Positions 48,530-58,659 of a DNA stretch of 64,000 nt are shown one piece after another. Under the pieces are notes generated by a model. The model searched no databases. It saw only the letters and a list, made by a program, of their open reading frames with translations, and was not told the DNA's origin. The stretch covers positions 13,516,001 through 13,580,000 of the forward strand of contig OU612072.1 in the NCBI GenBank assembly GCA_914767715.1. The letters are read 5' to 3'. The translations under genes were made by a program, and so were the position numbers. This DNA comes from Membranipora membranacea. Taxonomy: Eukaryota; Bryozoa; Gymnolaemata; Cheilostomatida; Membraniporidae. Positions within the stretch are counted from its first letter, which is position 1. Every line of letters starts with the position of its first letter.

Positions 48530-49045
48530 AAGGATGGTACATGACCTAGACATGACACTCAAAACAGGAGATTGAGCTTCCCAATTAAGCGATGATAAAT
48601 GATGAATGATAAAGCGATGATAAATAACCCAATTACGATGGTAAAGAGTATATTAGGAAGTTGTCAAGTAGCTTAATCTGTAATGCACAGTAACGTTGAA
48701 CAACCAACCGCCAGTGGTGGATAATGTGGCATACAGGTACAGGGGTACCTGTATGTCACATATGCTCCCCCTTGGAGGCGATTGTCCTCAATCGCTAAAT
48801 TCAAAGATGGTACATGATGGTGCACATAACACTCAAAACAGGAGATTGAACTTCCTGATTAAACATGACGATAAATAACATAAATGATGATAATAGGCAA
48901 TTAGGAAGCTATCTAGTATCACAATCCATCATACATAGCAAAGCGGAGATTTAATCAAAGCACACTGAACAGCAAAAATGAACAACCAACCGCCAGTGGT
49001 GGTTAATGTTGCATACAGGTACAGGGGTACCTGTATGTCACATTC
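48530..49045. repeat. 282-bp tandem duplication, each copy ending in a hairpin
   Basis: Two diverged copies (about 48530-48765 and 48805-49045). Each ends with AACCAACCGCCAGTGGTGG and the perfect palindrome CATACAGGTAC-AGGG-GTACCTGTATG (48730-48755 and 49012-49037). The sequence between hairpin and duplicate is far more diverged than the hairpin itself. Confidence 0.85.
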
Positions 49046-49249
49046 CTATCCATTTTGTATAAGATGAAAAGTATTTAGCCATTCCTTCTTTTTTTAAAAA
49101 GCAAAATATTTTGTTAACATACGGTTTTATGAGTTTCTTTATGTGTGTGTTTATCACAAAGACAAAATTGAAGTTTTGTGGATAACAATTTGATCCATTG
49201 AATAGATGAAAGTCATCAAGGTGACACATGGAAGGTCATTTTGTTTTTA

Positions 49250-49497
49250 TAAAAGAAAATTGAGTTCCTGTTGTCCTTCAAACAGTCTGAATAATAAGGA
49301 TATGGCATTGTGATATTACTGGGTGTAACTGATTTGTGCTGTTTTTTAAAGGAACTTGTGTTCCTGTTGTCCTTCATAAAGTCTGAATGATAAGGATATG
49401 GCATTGCGATATTACTGGGTGTACCTGATTTGTGCTGTTTTTTAAAGGAACTTGTGTTCCTGTTGTCCTTCATAAAGTCTGAATGATAAGGATATGA
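49250..49497. repeat. 96-bp minisatellite, about 2.6 copies
   Basis: GTTCCTGTTGTCCTTC recurs at 49264, 49360 and 49456, an exact 96-bp period. Because 96 is divisible by 3, a minus-strand frame stays open with a 32-residue repeat (unit containing KDNRNTSSFKKQHKS and AMPYPYHSD). No splice sites or homologue support a real protein. Confidence 0.85.
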
Positions 49498-49499
49498 TG

Positions 49500-50225
49500 G
49501 TGTCTTGTACTAATAGGGTAGATATTACATCATAAACAAGAACATTGCAAGTTACAACGCATTAATTTAGATTTTTTTAAGGAAAATTCAAGTTCAACCC
49601 TCAGTTAGGTGTTTGAGAAGGATGAAGAAGAGTTGGTACACCTGTTGATTATATGGTTCTAGGTTCATATGTCTATTTGGGCGAAGATTTGCCTTGCTGC
49701 TATCAAAAGCTGGATGAGAGACATGCAAAATGTGCAAATGCTCCACAAAACTGGTTGTGATGCTGTCGGATGTGACCTTGAATTTCACAAACCTAAAATT
49801 AATTTAGAACCTAAAACAAAAAAACCATGCAACCACAAGCACCATCATCGTCAAATTATGAGAAATGGCAAGGTGTTTCTACCAATAAAAACCCAATTGA
49901 GATCAGATTTTGCTTCCAGATATAGGACTAAAATGACTCCTCTGAAAATTACGTGGGATGATCTCTAAGTCAGGATAGGCGTCGATCATCCCAAGTAATT
50001 TGGGATGATTTCCTGACTTAGAGTACATTGAAAATGGTTTAATAATTGGCTTCAAAATTGCATTTGCCACAATGCACAAGTAGCTTGCAAAGTTGTGATG
50101 AAAATAATCAACTAAGAACAACTCATGAATAAGTTTAGACTTTGGTCGCTCTTCAGACCAATTGCAAGTTCTCCTTTTCCGACATGATGATTTCCCAATC
50201 TATATATACATATATCCTGTCTCTG
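49500..50225. other. Unassigned sequence with a 99-codon ORF and a foldback
   Basis: A + strand frame at 49669-49968 is open for 99 codons and ends in a hairpin-forming stretch (49954-50025, with CTCTAAGTCAGGA and its inverse). It has a Lys/His-rich middle (CNHKHHHRQ). I do not recognise it, and the overlap with opposite-strand ORFs argues against coding. It may be a decayed fragment. Confidence 0.3.
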
Positions 50226-51121
50226 CAACATCTGAAGTTCCTATTGGGGCTATATGAAGGTCATGAAAAATGCGTTCATAATGCCAGGCGGCCTTTTTCA
50301 TCATAACATGTGTGCTAAATCATTTTGAATTTGATCTTGCACCGATGTAAAAACATCAAGATAATTACACACTTGAACTGACAAAGTACGAACCAAATGT
50401 CAAAAACCCAAAATTTTCAGATCAGGCTCCAGACGAACTTAAGGCTCTAGCTTGGCGGCCACACATCAAGTAACCTTGCACAGTTTCATATCTTCAATTA
50501 TGACAAGAGATCCAGGAGGGGAATTTCTCTTAGTCTGTGATGAGGCAAAAAACTGGCAAAGGTGAACACCAAATGATGCTAAATTTGATCTCAATTTATT
50601 TGGGCTTGTTTCTATCTATCTATGGAAATTAAGCAAGATCCAAAAGGCCATAAAGATGGGAAGTTATAATAGCTGGAATGTACGTTCCCAAATGATCAGA
50701 AGAAACGAATGACATGATGGACGCCTGAAACTTTTGTACTGGATGTCACACTGAATGATGCTTGGCCAAATGTAAAACAAAGTACAGATATTTGTGGCCA
50801 AAGAGGCTGTTCAAACTATTACTGTGCACTTTATAAAACTCTGCAGATTTGAGGACATTTCTGTAGTCTGTCCGCCAGATTCTGATTTCTCTCCTCAGCA
50901 GAATTATAGTCTAAAACAGAATTGTGGCATTACTAATCAGTAAAACCAGGTAAAATGCCATGACATACTATCAATTAAATCTCATTATTTCTGTACTCTT
51001 GTATGAATTGCCGTCAATCAATTTGTGTGACTAGCTTCTTCCGGAATGATGAGTTGTATTATTTTGTGAATCAACAACAGCCTGAATATTAAGACTGTTT
51101 ATAACAAGGAGAGAGGTTTTT

Positions 51122-51230
51122 CCTAGAACAAGTTTTTTCCCTCTATGATGGCGGTGAGATATTTCAAAAGACGGGTATTGACTTTTGCAATATCCTTCCG
51201 CCACCCCAGATAAAAGAAACCTGTCCTAGG
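51122..51230. mobile_element. Foldback element, block 3 copy of 41506-41630
   Basis: Same ends (CCTAGAACAAG and CTGTCCTAGG) and same flanks as the block 2 element, but lacking 17 bp of the centre. Confidence 0.7.
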
Positions 51231-52523
51231 TTATTTCCTATATCTATGCAAACAGAAAAACACCAATGGCCCAATTCCATCATCATCATGACCGGCAAAG
51301 ACCTTGCTCAGTAAACATGATCTATAGTTTGTAGATATCATACCTGCAATTTACACAGATTAGTATGATTGTTCTACACCTGAGAGGTATAGCGTTTTCC
51401 CTGTAATGTCTGTTGAAGGGGCTTCTGAGCCACTTTATAATATATGAATGAAATTATTTGGATAGGTTCGAAGTTTTATGAGGTACTATGTTCATCAATG
51501 TGAAATTGTGTAACTCATTATCAAAACTCTAAACTCAATTTTGCCTAGTTGATCTCGGCAAAAAAAATTGATTCCTTCCGCGCTGGAGAGAAACCTGAAT
51601 CTGGCATCATGACCATATTCACTACTTCCGGTGTGTTGTTACTTGTTCTGACAGTTGAACAATATTTCTTACGTTGGCTCTTTATACCCTTTTATTTGAG
51701 GGTTAAAAATGGCTTTATAATGGATTTCATTCAGTTTCAAGACCTAAAGAAAAGGGACTCATTTATATGATATCTGCTTGGGAAGTGCACGTTGGTGCCA
51801 AGACTTTTTCATCATAATATGAACAACAACGATCTAATGAGACAATGCTCATGGTCCTCCGCCAATCAGTTTTTGCTCCGAGCCTTATCCGGCGTTGTAC
51901 TATTTTGACAAACAACAAAAATCTTGATATTAATACTGTTCACATTTTTAGGAGTGAAGTTGTTCCTGTGTCAATGCAAACAGACAAAACACCAATAGCC
52001 CAATTCCATCCATCATGACCATGGCTCTCAAAGCCCAGTACCAATCTTCTCTGAATGCATGATGTGAGGCAATTTTTATAAAAATAAGTTAATTTATCAG
52101 CAACAGCAGTCTGGATAAACATGAACACAAACTAGAGAACCACAATTTCTTGTTGTTACACACCTAATAATGACTCATTTTATCATATCAGGGCTACATG
52201 AACTTTGTGAAATTGCAGCTGAAGTGAAAGTAGCACGTAGGCAATTCAAAGTTGAACTTCAGCCAAATGATAAATAGACCAAGTTATTGTGAGAGTACAC
52301 AGTTTTTCGGGGCATAGTCCTCATATGATATTGTTTGCTCTGGAATATAGTCAACGTTTTACGGTGTTGTTCTGTTTTGCCATGTTGATGGCAAATTGCA
52401 AAATATGCTGGGTAGCTAATTGTGCTGGTGGCTGCAAATACGAACACCCTATATCTATTATAAAAGTCCTTGAGTAGAAGGAACATTGACTAAACAAGAG
52501 AGTCATGTCACAATATTTTCCGT

Positions 52524-52606
52524 ATATAAACAAACTTATGTAGGTGATGTTTTCAGTACAAGCTACTCTCCTCTTCAAAGTGGAAGTTCAGCGCAAGAGT
52601 CTTAAG
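52524..52606 (+). promoter_or_regulatory. TATA box and 5' UTR exon of the secreted-protein gene
   Basis: TATATAA at 52524-52530. About 30 bp later a probable untranslated exon runs to the donor AAG|GTAAGAG (52607). The matching acceptor TTTTTCAG ends at 52841, 11 bp before the ATG. Confidence 0.5.
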
Positions 52607-52852
52607 GTAAGAGATCCGTGCTTTGTAGCAAAGCGCTGAGTTCAACATGAAATAATATAGGTAATGGTATTTGGTATCCAACCACTATATTTTGTGTTAG
52701 CATATTCTAGTGTTAGCATGAGGCTGTTACAGTGGCATTTTGATTTATTGCTGATAAAGCTATTATGTTTTAGCCAGCGGACAATATCGTTGACATGTAA
52801 CATGAATTCAATGTTCAATAAGTTTTATCAATGTTTTTCAGGTGATTCAGAA

Positions 52853-53734
52853 ATGGCTAAGCAGGTAAATCTTGTTCTCCTGTTTGCACTGGTTACATTC
52901 ATCCTCATCGGAACTAATGCATCTCTGAGCACCAGAGATTCTGATACGGAAGTTGGACTTAAGAGACTGACCCGATCAGTATCGGTGAGTTAAAGAGGCA
53001 CTATAAAACCCATTATATTGGTTTATTTTTTGACATTTCAGATATTTTTGACTTTTTATAACCAGTTGTGAATCACATTGCATGTACACTCTTCAAAACA
53101 GTTGTAAAAGGATTGATTGTGTCCAGCCACATTTGTTGAGTCACCGCAAAAAATTCATCAATCATTTGCTGCTATATTAAAGGAAGCTGGTTCCCAGCAG
53201 TATACCAATTAGCCCATGCAGGGAATCATCGTTTGAAGTCAAAGCATTGTCAAGAATCAATTCCACAACGCAACGCATCCTTCTTTGCGTGTAGACTTAT
53301 AATCGAATATAGAGATATTGTTATTTGTTTATTTTTAGTCATGCCGTAACCCTTCGGGCAATGACTGTGGGTGGTACAGCGACTGCCTTGACAGGTACAA
53401 TCCTTGCTACGGGAGTGACAACTACGCAATTAGCTACGGACATCACTACTGTAACAAGTACAGCCAAAACCTTTGGCGATTTTCTGCTAAAGCACAGAGG
53501 TGGATAGCAGCAACGCAGAGTTGTCTTCAGAATGCTCTCAAACACCATGTTGGAACAGGGATATCATGTGATAATTTGAAAACGGCAGCTTTTAACAGCC
53601 ACACAGATTGCTTTGTTAATAATGGCTTTTGTGATCTTTCTGCTGCTGATTACCGTGAAATTACAAAGCTTGTTGGCAATGCTCTCATTCCTTTTTCTGG
53701 CAGTTCTTGGCTCACATCATTCTTGTGCACATAG
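52853..53734 (+). CDS. Secreted 175-residue protein with ten cysteines
   Basis: Coding exons 52853-52984 and 53339-53734 (phase 0 junction, stop TAG). The first encodes a signal peptide (MAKQVNLVLLFALVTFILIG plus TNAS) and a short polar segment with a dibasic KR and LTRS, possibly a propeptide. The second has all ten cysteines, the pattern DCGWYSDCLD, an aromatic-rich stretch (YAISYGHHYC), WIAATQSCLQNAL and a C-terminal AFNSHTDCF. From memory the DC-x-WYxxCL...YG..YC...W....CLQ pattern resembles an uncharacterised family of secreted proteins in aquatic invertebrates, but I cannot verify this here and give no function. Misleading long frames exist in other phases across the second exon; the frame used here is the one that is splice-consistent and cysteine-patterned. 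Poly(A) signal AATAAA at 53849. Confidence 0.8.
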
Positions 53735-54607
53735 ATACTTGTCTGGTCTGGCAGATGATTTTGGTAACCAGTTCGATGATGCCATCAATGGTCTTAGAGG
53801 ATGGCTGAGAAACCAAGGCTAATATTTTCCCGAGATACGATGCTTGTGAATAAAAGCTTAACCAACAAGAACTGCAGAGAGCTGCATAGAGTCAACCGAT
53901 GTTACTGACACCAAACTTTCTAAATAAAGATAGTTTTAGTGATCGATGATTGTCAAGCAATTTTGTCGGTCCTCCTCAATGGAACACATGGATAATCTAA
54001 GGGCTAAAGTAGCTGGGTTAATTTGCTGTTGCTGGTAACACTCACTGTTGAAGGTTTTTTGGACAAAAAATGTTGTAGGCCAGGTCTCTGTTGCAAAACA
54101 CGAGCTATAGTGCGTAGACCGCAGGGTTATTAAAGTATCTTTCCTTGGTTGGTATTCTTCTTCCGTTGGTATAGTAGTTATGGTGACTGGCATCATGATG
54201 CTCCCAAACAACATTAATTTTGCTATTTGTAACTGTATCTAGGTCGTCTTCATGAGAACCGTTTGATATTCAAAACTTAAGGAAAGAGGAAGACATCAGG
54301 TGTTGGGTGGGGATACAATGGGTAGAGATATGAACTTATGTAACAAAACAATAAAAAAGAAGTATCAAATCACACGAAACAGATTTAACTCTAAAATGAT
54401 CAGCCCTTTACAAACATGACAATTATTTGGATCTAAAACTTCACATTGAGTATGGTGTTTTTAATAACAGAGCGTGGATAGAGTAATTTTACTGCTTGTG
54501 GAGTTCCATAACCACAGCGTTCGATCAAAATAAAGCTCAGTCACTACACCCTGCAAATTCAAAAACTGTACCATTTGTAGCAGGTCAGTGACAATATTAT
54601 CCTCTGA

Positions 54608-54770
54608 GTGGTCTCATAGTTAAGCCTATGCACTTGCGGTCTTTCAAGGCCAGGTTCGATTCTTGCACATCATTCATCAGACGCATATCCTTGTGGTACG
54701 CGAAAAAAAGAGCGTCGCATGAATACTATAACTATAACCTCCTCCAAAGACCAGATAAAACGTCAGGCTA
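54608..54770 (+). mobile_element. tRNA-like retroposon fragment
   Basis: An A-box-like TGGTCTCATAGTTAAG and a B box GGTTCGATTC 28 bp downstream give Pol III promoter spacing. The 3' flank does not form an acceptor stem, so it is more likely a SINE remnant than a tRNA gene. Confidence 0.45.
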
Positions 54771-54947
54771 GTTTGATCCAAACAACACTGACAAGGGACG
54801 CATTGGGAGATTTTCTTGCCTGTTTCACAAAATGTTTACAAATCTAAATTGGTAAATGATTGCACCTCATCTAGCTTAGCAATAACTTGGGTCTCTAATA
54901 GTAAAGACTTACTTATCTAATAGTAGGGGATGCTTTTGTTGCTTTTT

Positions 54948-55095
54948 GTAGAACAAATTGATCAATTTTGCCTGCAAACTAGTTGCCACCTTCAACTGGT
55001 CATGCCGCAGGCAAAAAGGCTTATTATCATGCAGCGTGACCATTACAGGGGAAGCGACTCTGAATGCAGGCAAATGGACAAAACTTGGTCTAAAT
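54948..55095. mobile_element. Foldback MITE, family B
   Basis: Inverted ends TAGAACAAATTGATCAATTT and AAATGGACAAAACTTGGTCTA, with inner TGCCTGCA / TGCAGGCA arms. Same family as 14720-14830. Confidence 0.6.
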
Positions 55096-56181
55096 TTGTG
55101 CTAATTTGTAATTCACAGCGATGCGGTATTTAACTTGAGGTCCACGAGAACAGGTTTATAATATATATATCCAATAAAGAAGGGAGAACAAAAGAGCAGC
55201 CAAACATTAAACCAACCTCTCATCAACAAAAATGGGGCCCTATTTACAAATTATTACACTCATTTTAATGAATTCCAAGCCGATTGGTCCAAAGATAAGG
55301 GTTATACAAGGAGCAGTTATTGGGTAAGGTTCAGTTATCGGGTTGAGGTCCGTGTCGGCTGAAGGGTCTAAGTGGCCATATCTCTATAGATTTGTGCAGT
55401 ATTTCTACTTTACAATATGAATACTGACATTGCCCATTGACAGTCACAGTTTCTTTATGGAGAGATAATCGTAAGATCATTGATTTGTAGGTAATGCGAT
55501 GTGGCTTGCCGTAGTCGTTTTACTACTTTCCTGGTCAGCTAGGGTAAATGACACACAACAGCAAAATCAGGTGGTACTAGCCAGCCGAGGACATTTGATC
55601 CTGTATCCAACGCATACACTGAGCCATCCCTGACCCCTGATTTGTCTATTTTTGACACATCAAAATGGCAAAAGCGTAAAACAAGATTTTACCTTCATTA
55701 GTTTTAATTCTCTTGTGGTGTAACAAATTCCATTCTGTGAATGAGAATTGAAGGTTTTAAAGGAATTAAAGACCAGTGCATGTTATAGTCAGGCGTCATT
55801 CATGACAAAGTAATGTCATACTTGATGGTGGAAAGAGAGCCTCCGATAAGGGGAGGAAGCTCTCATTATATGCATTATGCGTCATAAGTAAGTGCCTGTC
55901 AATGACATGCATTGGTCGTTGCGTTGTCTTAAGGCATCGGAAAAAATTTGGTGTCTTTTATTTGAGGTTGTTATCTTTCTTTGTTTTATTATAACGCTGA
56001 GAAAAAAAGTCACATTTATTAGACTAACAGTTCATTATTGGCAGCAATGAAGACAAATATAGATATTTTCTATCCCATTATTTTCATTAAGTTCTATTAT
56101 TTATTGTATTCTGCTTAAAGAAAAGAGGAGTTTGATTGCTTCCATAAAGAAAACTGTTGCCTTCTCTCTTTTTGTTTCTCA

Positions 56182-56883
56182 CTAGCCGCATCTGCCAGTT
56201 GGGAAGCACTCCCCAAAGATATCTGGAATAAAACAAGCAAAGAAAATTTAGTCGATAAAATTTGAACTAGTACCTTAAAGCTATAATTGCGCCTCGATTT
56301 AGCGTTCTTCGTTTTTACATATTGATGCAGTCCAATAGTGGCAAAAATTCAAACACTGTACTGAATCAATCAGATCAGACTCACCTAAAGTCCACGGACA
56401 GCAGCACCTCTTACAGCCTGGGTTACCGACAACACTGACTAATTCACATTGTGATCCGCAGCTTGATCTACATTGTAGTGCTATCTGGCACATTCTAATT
56501 TGTTGTTGCTGCTGAATCAGTGACAGCAGATCGGCAGCCGCGGAAACTGTAAAATAGGGTTAGCATCAATTTGCCTAATCAACATGGCCACTGAGAGAAA
56601 ACTTTCTATAGAAATAGACTCATAATTCAACGATTCAATAAAACAGAAAAAGTTATTTCATGTACAGGTAGGGGGGTTTTCAAGGGAAATTGTCAATCGT
56701 AACTGGTTTCTGTTATATTTTAATATCAAAACTTTTACCTAATGTGAACAAGGCAGCTGTCTATAACTGACTCAAAGATTCAGTGCCACACAAATCAACG
56801 GCAAAAATAATGACATCTATCTTAGTAAACTAAAACTCACCAGTTAAAAGAGCAAAGACTAAGAGTACGAGATGTGACCTCAT
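56182..56883 (-). CDS. Cysteine-rich secreted peptide 3 (three exons)
   Basis: Minus-strand exons 56883-56841, 56546-56385 and 56222-56182 (stop TAG). Signal peptide MRSHLVLLVFALLTVSAAA, then a short Gln-rich stretch (IQQQQQ) and the framework C-x5-C-x3-C-x3-C-x10-C-x2-CCC-x9-C-x5-C, ending ECFPTGRCG. Intron 2 is only 162 bp and lacks the insertion seen in genes 1 and 2, making this the clearest version for defining exon 3. TATAAAAG (56958-56951) lies about 70 bp upstream. The upstream 57000-57360 region is an inverted copy of the sequence upstream of genes 1 and 2 (for example TTTGATAAGG and GGGGACATGTTCC), so the unit moved as gene plus 5' flank. AATAAA on the minus strand at 56105-56100. 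Function is unknown. Confidence 0.78.
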
Positions 56884-56950
56884 TCTTGTAAATTCAGTGA
56901 ATTCTTCTTCGAGATAAGTATGTGAATGAATGGCTAGGATGACCGAATGT

Positions 56951-57001
56951 CTTTTATATCAACTATGGGAGGCTGGGAGCACACATCTAATAAGGAAACT
57001 A
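56951..57001 (-). promoter_or_regulatory. Core promoter of cysteine-rich gene 3
   Basis: TATAAAAG (56958-56951) and the shared upstream block TAGTTTCCTTATTAGATG (57001-56984), two mismatches from genes 1 and 2. Confidence 0.55.
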
Positions 57002-57360
57002 TAGTGCATGAGTGTGAGTCATGCTTCTATACGATAATTTGATTTATCAGGGCTGCGACAAGTTGCGAAATGTAAGGCTGAGGTGAGAAGAAGCATGTGG
57101 GCTAATTTGTTATGAACTTAGGCCATACCAGAAATAGACCGAGTTTTGATAAGGATTTAAAATTGTTGGGGACATGTTCCACTATTGATTTATTTTGACG
57201 AAGATTTTGGTTTAATGTTGTTTTGGTTTTGTTTTGTCATTTTGCTGATTAATTGCATCACATGCAGGTTATGCTGGTTACTGCAATAACAAACTCCCAT
57301 ATCCTTTTACATAGTCCTTGAATGAAAGGAACCCGTAAACAAGGAAAAAATTGTCATGTA
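57000..57360 (-). repeat. Copy of the block-specific upstream repeat
   Basis: On the minus strand it matches 38580-38800 and 30560-30800 and, inverted, 25900-26140. It includes the sequences that read AACTTCCTCATCAAA and GGGACATGTCCCC elsewhere. It ties this gene's flank to the duplicated blocks 15-26 kb away. Confidence 0.65.
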
Positions 57361-57364
57361 ACCA

Positions 57365-58430
57365 CTTTTATCTATAAATCATTTTGCGAACAAAAGTCAT
57401 CTTATACCATAGGTTACCAATTGATAGGGAAGCATAGCATTAGTGGATGTGTCCTGTTTAACCCATCATCACGATTAGGCAATATGGTGCAATTATTCAT
57501 GAGGCTTACATTTCTTGTACCCATAAGAGCATAGGATATCGCTGCATTGCATGTTTCCACATAATTAATCTTCCTGAGGAAAGAGAGATCGGATCAAGTG
57601 GTTCAAATGGAAGGGAAAAAATAAGGACAGCAAGTACTAGATAAAATGTCAGTTCACCCTAACCAGTCGTGTGCCAGCCAATGCCAATGCCAGGTTGTAA
57701 GGTAAAGGGTAGCAACCATAGGTTTGGTATATTGTATGAAATGAAAGTAATTCAATCTCTTCATAACTCAAGTCAAGGTCATACACACAGCTTTCATGGC
57801 AATTACCAGTCGCTTTTTGATTTGCTTTGTCAGGACACGGGAAAATTGGTCAAAAACTCTCCAAGGACACCTCATAACCTACTTTCAGGAAAGTACAGTA
57901 TGATCTGGCATAAGCCCCTCCCTTAACAAGCAACATGCCAACAGATAACCTTTCTTAATTCACCCTATTTTCTACGAAGCCATATCATTATTGGAGATAT
58001 TGTTATATATGAGGATGATATCTCAGTAATGAGTGAGTTGTCCGTCCTTTTGACAGGGGAAGACAAGCATCAAACGAAAAGTATCCAATAATCTAGTGCA
58101 TGAATTTCAGTAAAAATAAATGTTACCATTATCCAAAAAGGGAGGACAAGCTACAAATGTAGGCACAATTATCAAGTTGAGCGATCAACAAAGGTCCATA
58201 TCAAAATACACCAACCTGCATATGCAATGGAACAACATTGTCAAATATCAGTAATGTACAGCACTATAATGAAGCAATTACAATGGTTGCACATCATGAT
58301 TGTGAGTAACACTAATACAATGGAAAGGTTTGATAGATTACTGACATATATATTCGATTTATTTTCTTTTTTATTTCTTACTGTTATGTGTACCATTTTA
58401 TTTTGTTTTATTTTCTTTTTTTGTTTCTTA
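57365..58430. other. Intergenic, no gene seen
   Basis: No splice-bounded exon, RNA gene or clear repeat recognised. The 3' end is a T-rich stretch into which the U2-headed retroposon is inserted. Confidence 0.4.
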
Positions 58431-58447
58431 CAATTATTGTCAGTGCC

Positions 58448-58643
58448 CTGTTTATGACGAAACAGAGGGTGGGGTGCCCCTAAAGAGGGACGCAAGTTGC
58501 CGGAGTCCTCGTACTGAGAGTGTGATACATCCTAGTAAACTACAATGCATCCTAGAGGTGAGGCCAAGCTGCCAGAAACTGAAACAGGCACTAATCAGCC
58601 ATTGGCCACGACACTTTGATCTTAGCCAATAGGCCGAGAAGCG
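58448..58643 (-). mobile_element. U2 snRNA-headed retroposon, copy 1
   Basis: On the minus strand the element starts with the 5' end of U2 snRNA (CGCTTCTCGGCCTATTGGCT then AAGATCAA-GTGT; one base change and one inserted A relative to the conserved animal sequence). It then diverges completely. It ends with a hairpin CTGTTT-CGTCAT-AAACAG. It is flanked by a perfect 15-bp direct repeat ATTATTGTCAGTGCC (58433-58447 and 58644-58658), the mark of LINE-type retroposition. The branch-site-recognition region of U2 (GTAGTA) is not kept, so this is not a functional U2 gene. Confidence 0.85.
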
Positions 58644-58659
58644 ATTATTGTCAGTGCCG

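Larger units (their letters stand above)
42690..51700. repeat. Segmental duplication block 3 (gene lost)
   Basis: 42690-44040 matches 34910-35700 and 36000-36280, 45801-46360 matches 28510-28990, 50230-50840 matches 28990-29560, and 50850-51665 matches 41240-42500. Between 46.6 and 50.2 kb the homology is broken by unrelated sequence. No cysteine-rich exon was found, so the gene appears deleted from this block. A run of about 14 G occurs near 42885. Confidence 0.65.
53870..56090. other. Intergenic with scattered repeats
   Basis: Holds a tRNA-like sequence with B box GGTTCGATTC (54653-54662) and A box near 54609, a family B foldback (54948-55095) and a shortened family C MITE (55769-55932). 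No exon is supported. Confidence 0.45.

Noticed and set aside
53325-53507. ORFs in other frames across the second exon of the secreted protein (Thr/Ala-rich)
   Set aside because: They lack splice-phase agreement with the signal-peptide exon, whereas the cysteine frame joins in phase and runs to a stop followed by AATAAA.
58470-58645. Functional U2 snRNA gene
   Set aside because: Only the first 35 or so nucleotides match U2. The branch-site-pairing and Sm regions are absent, and target duplications show retroposition.
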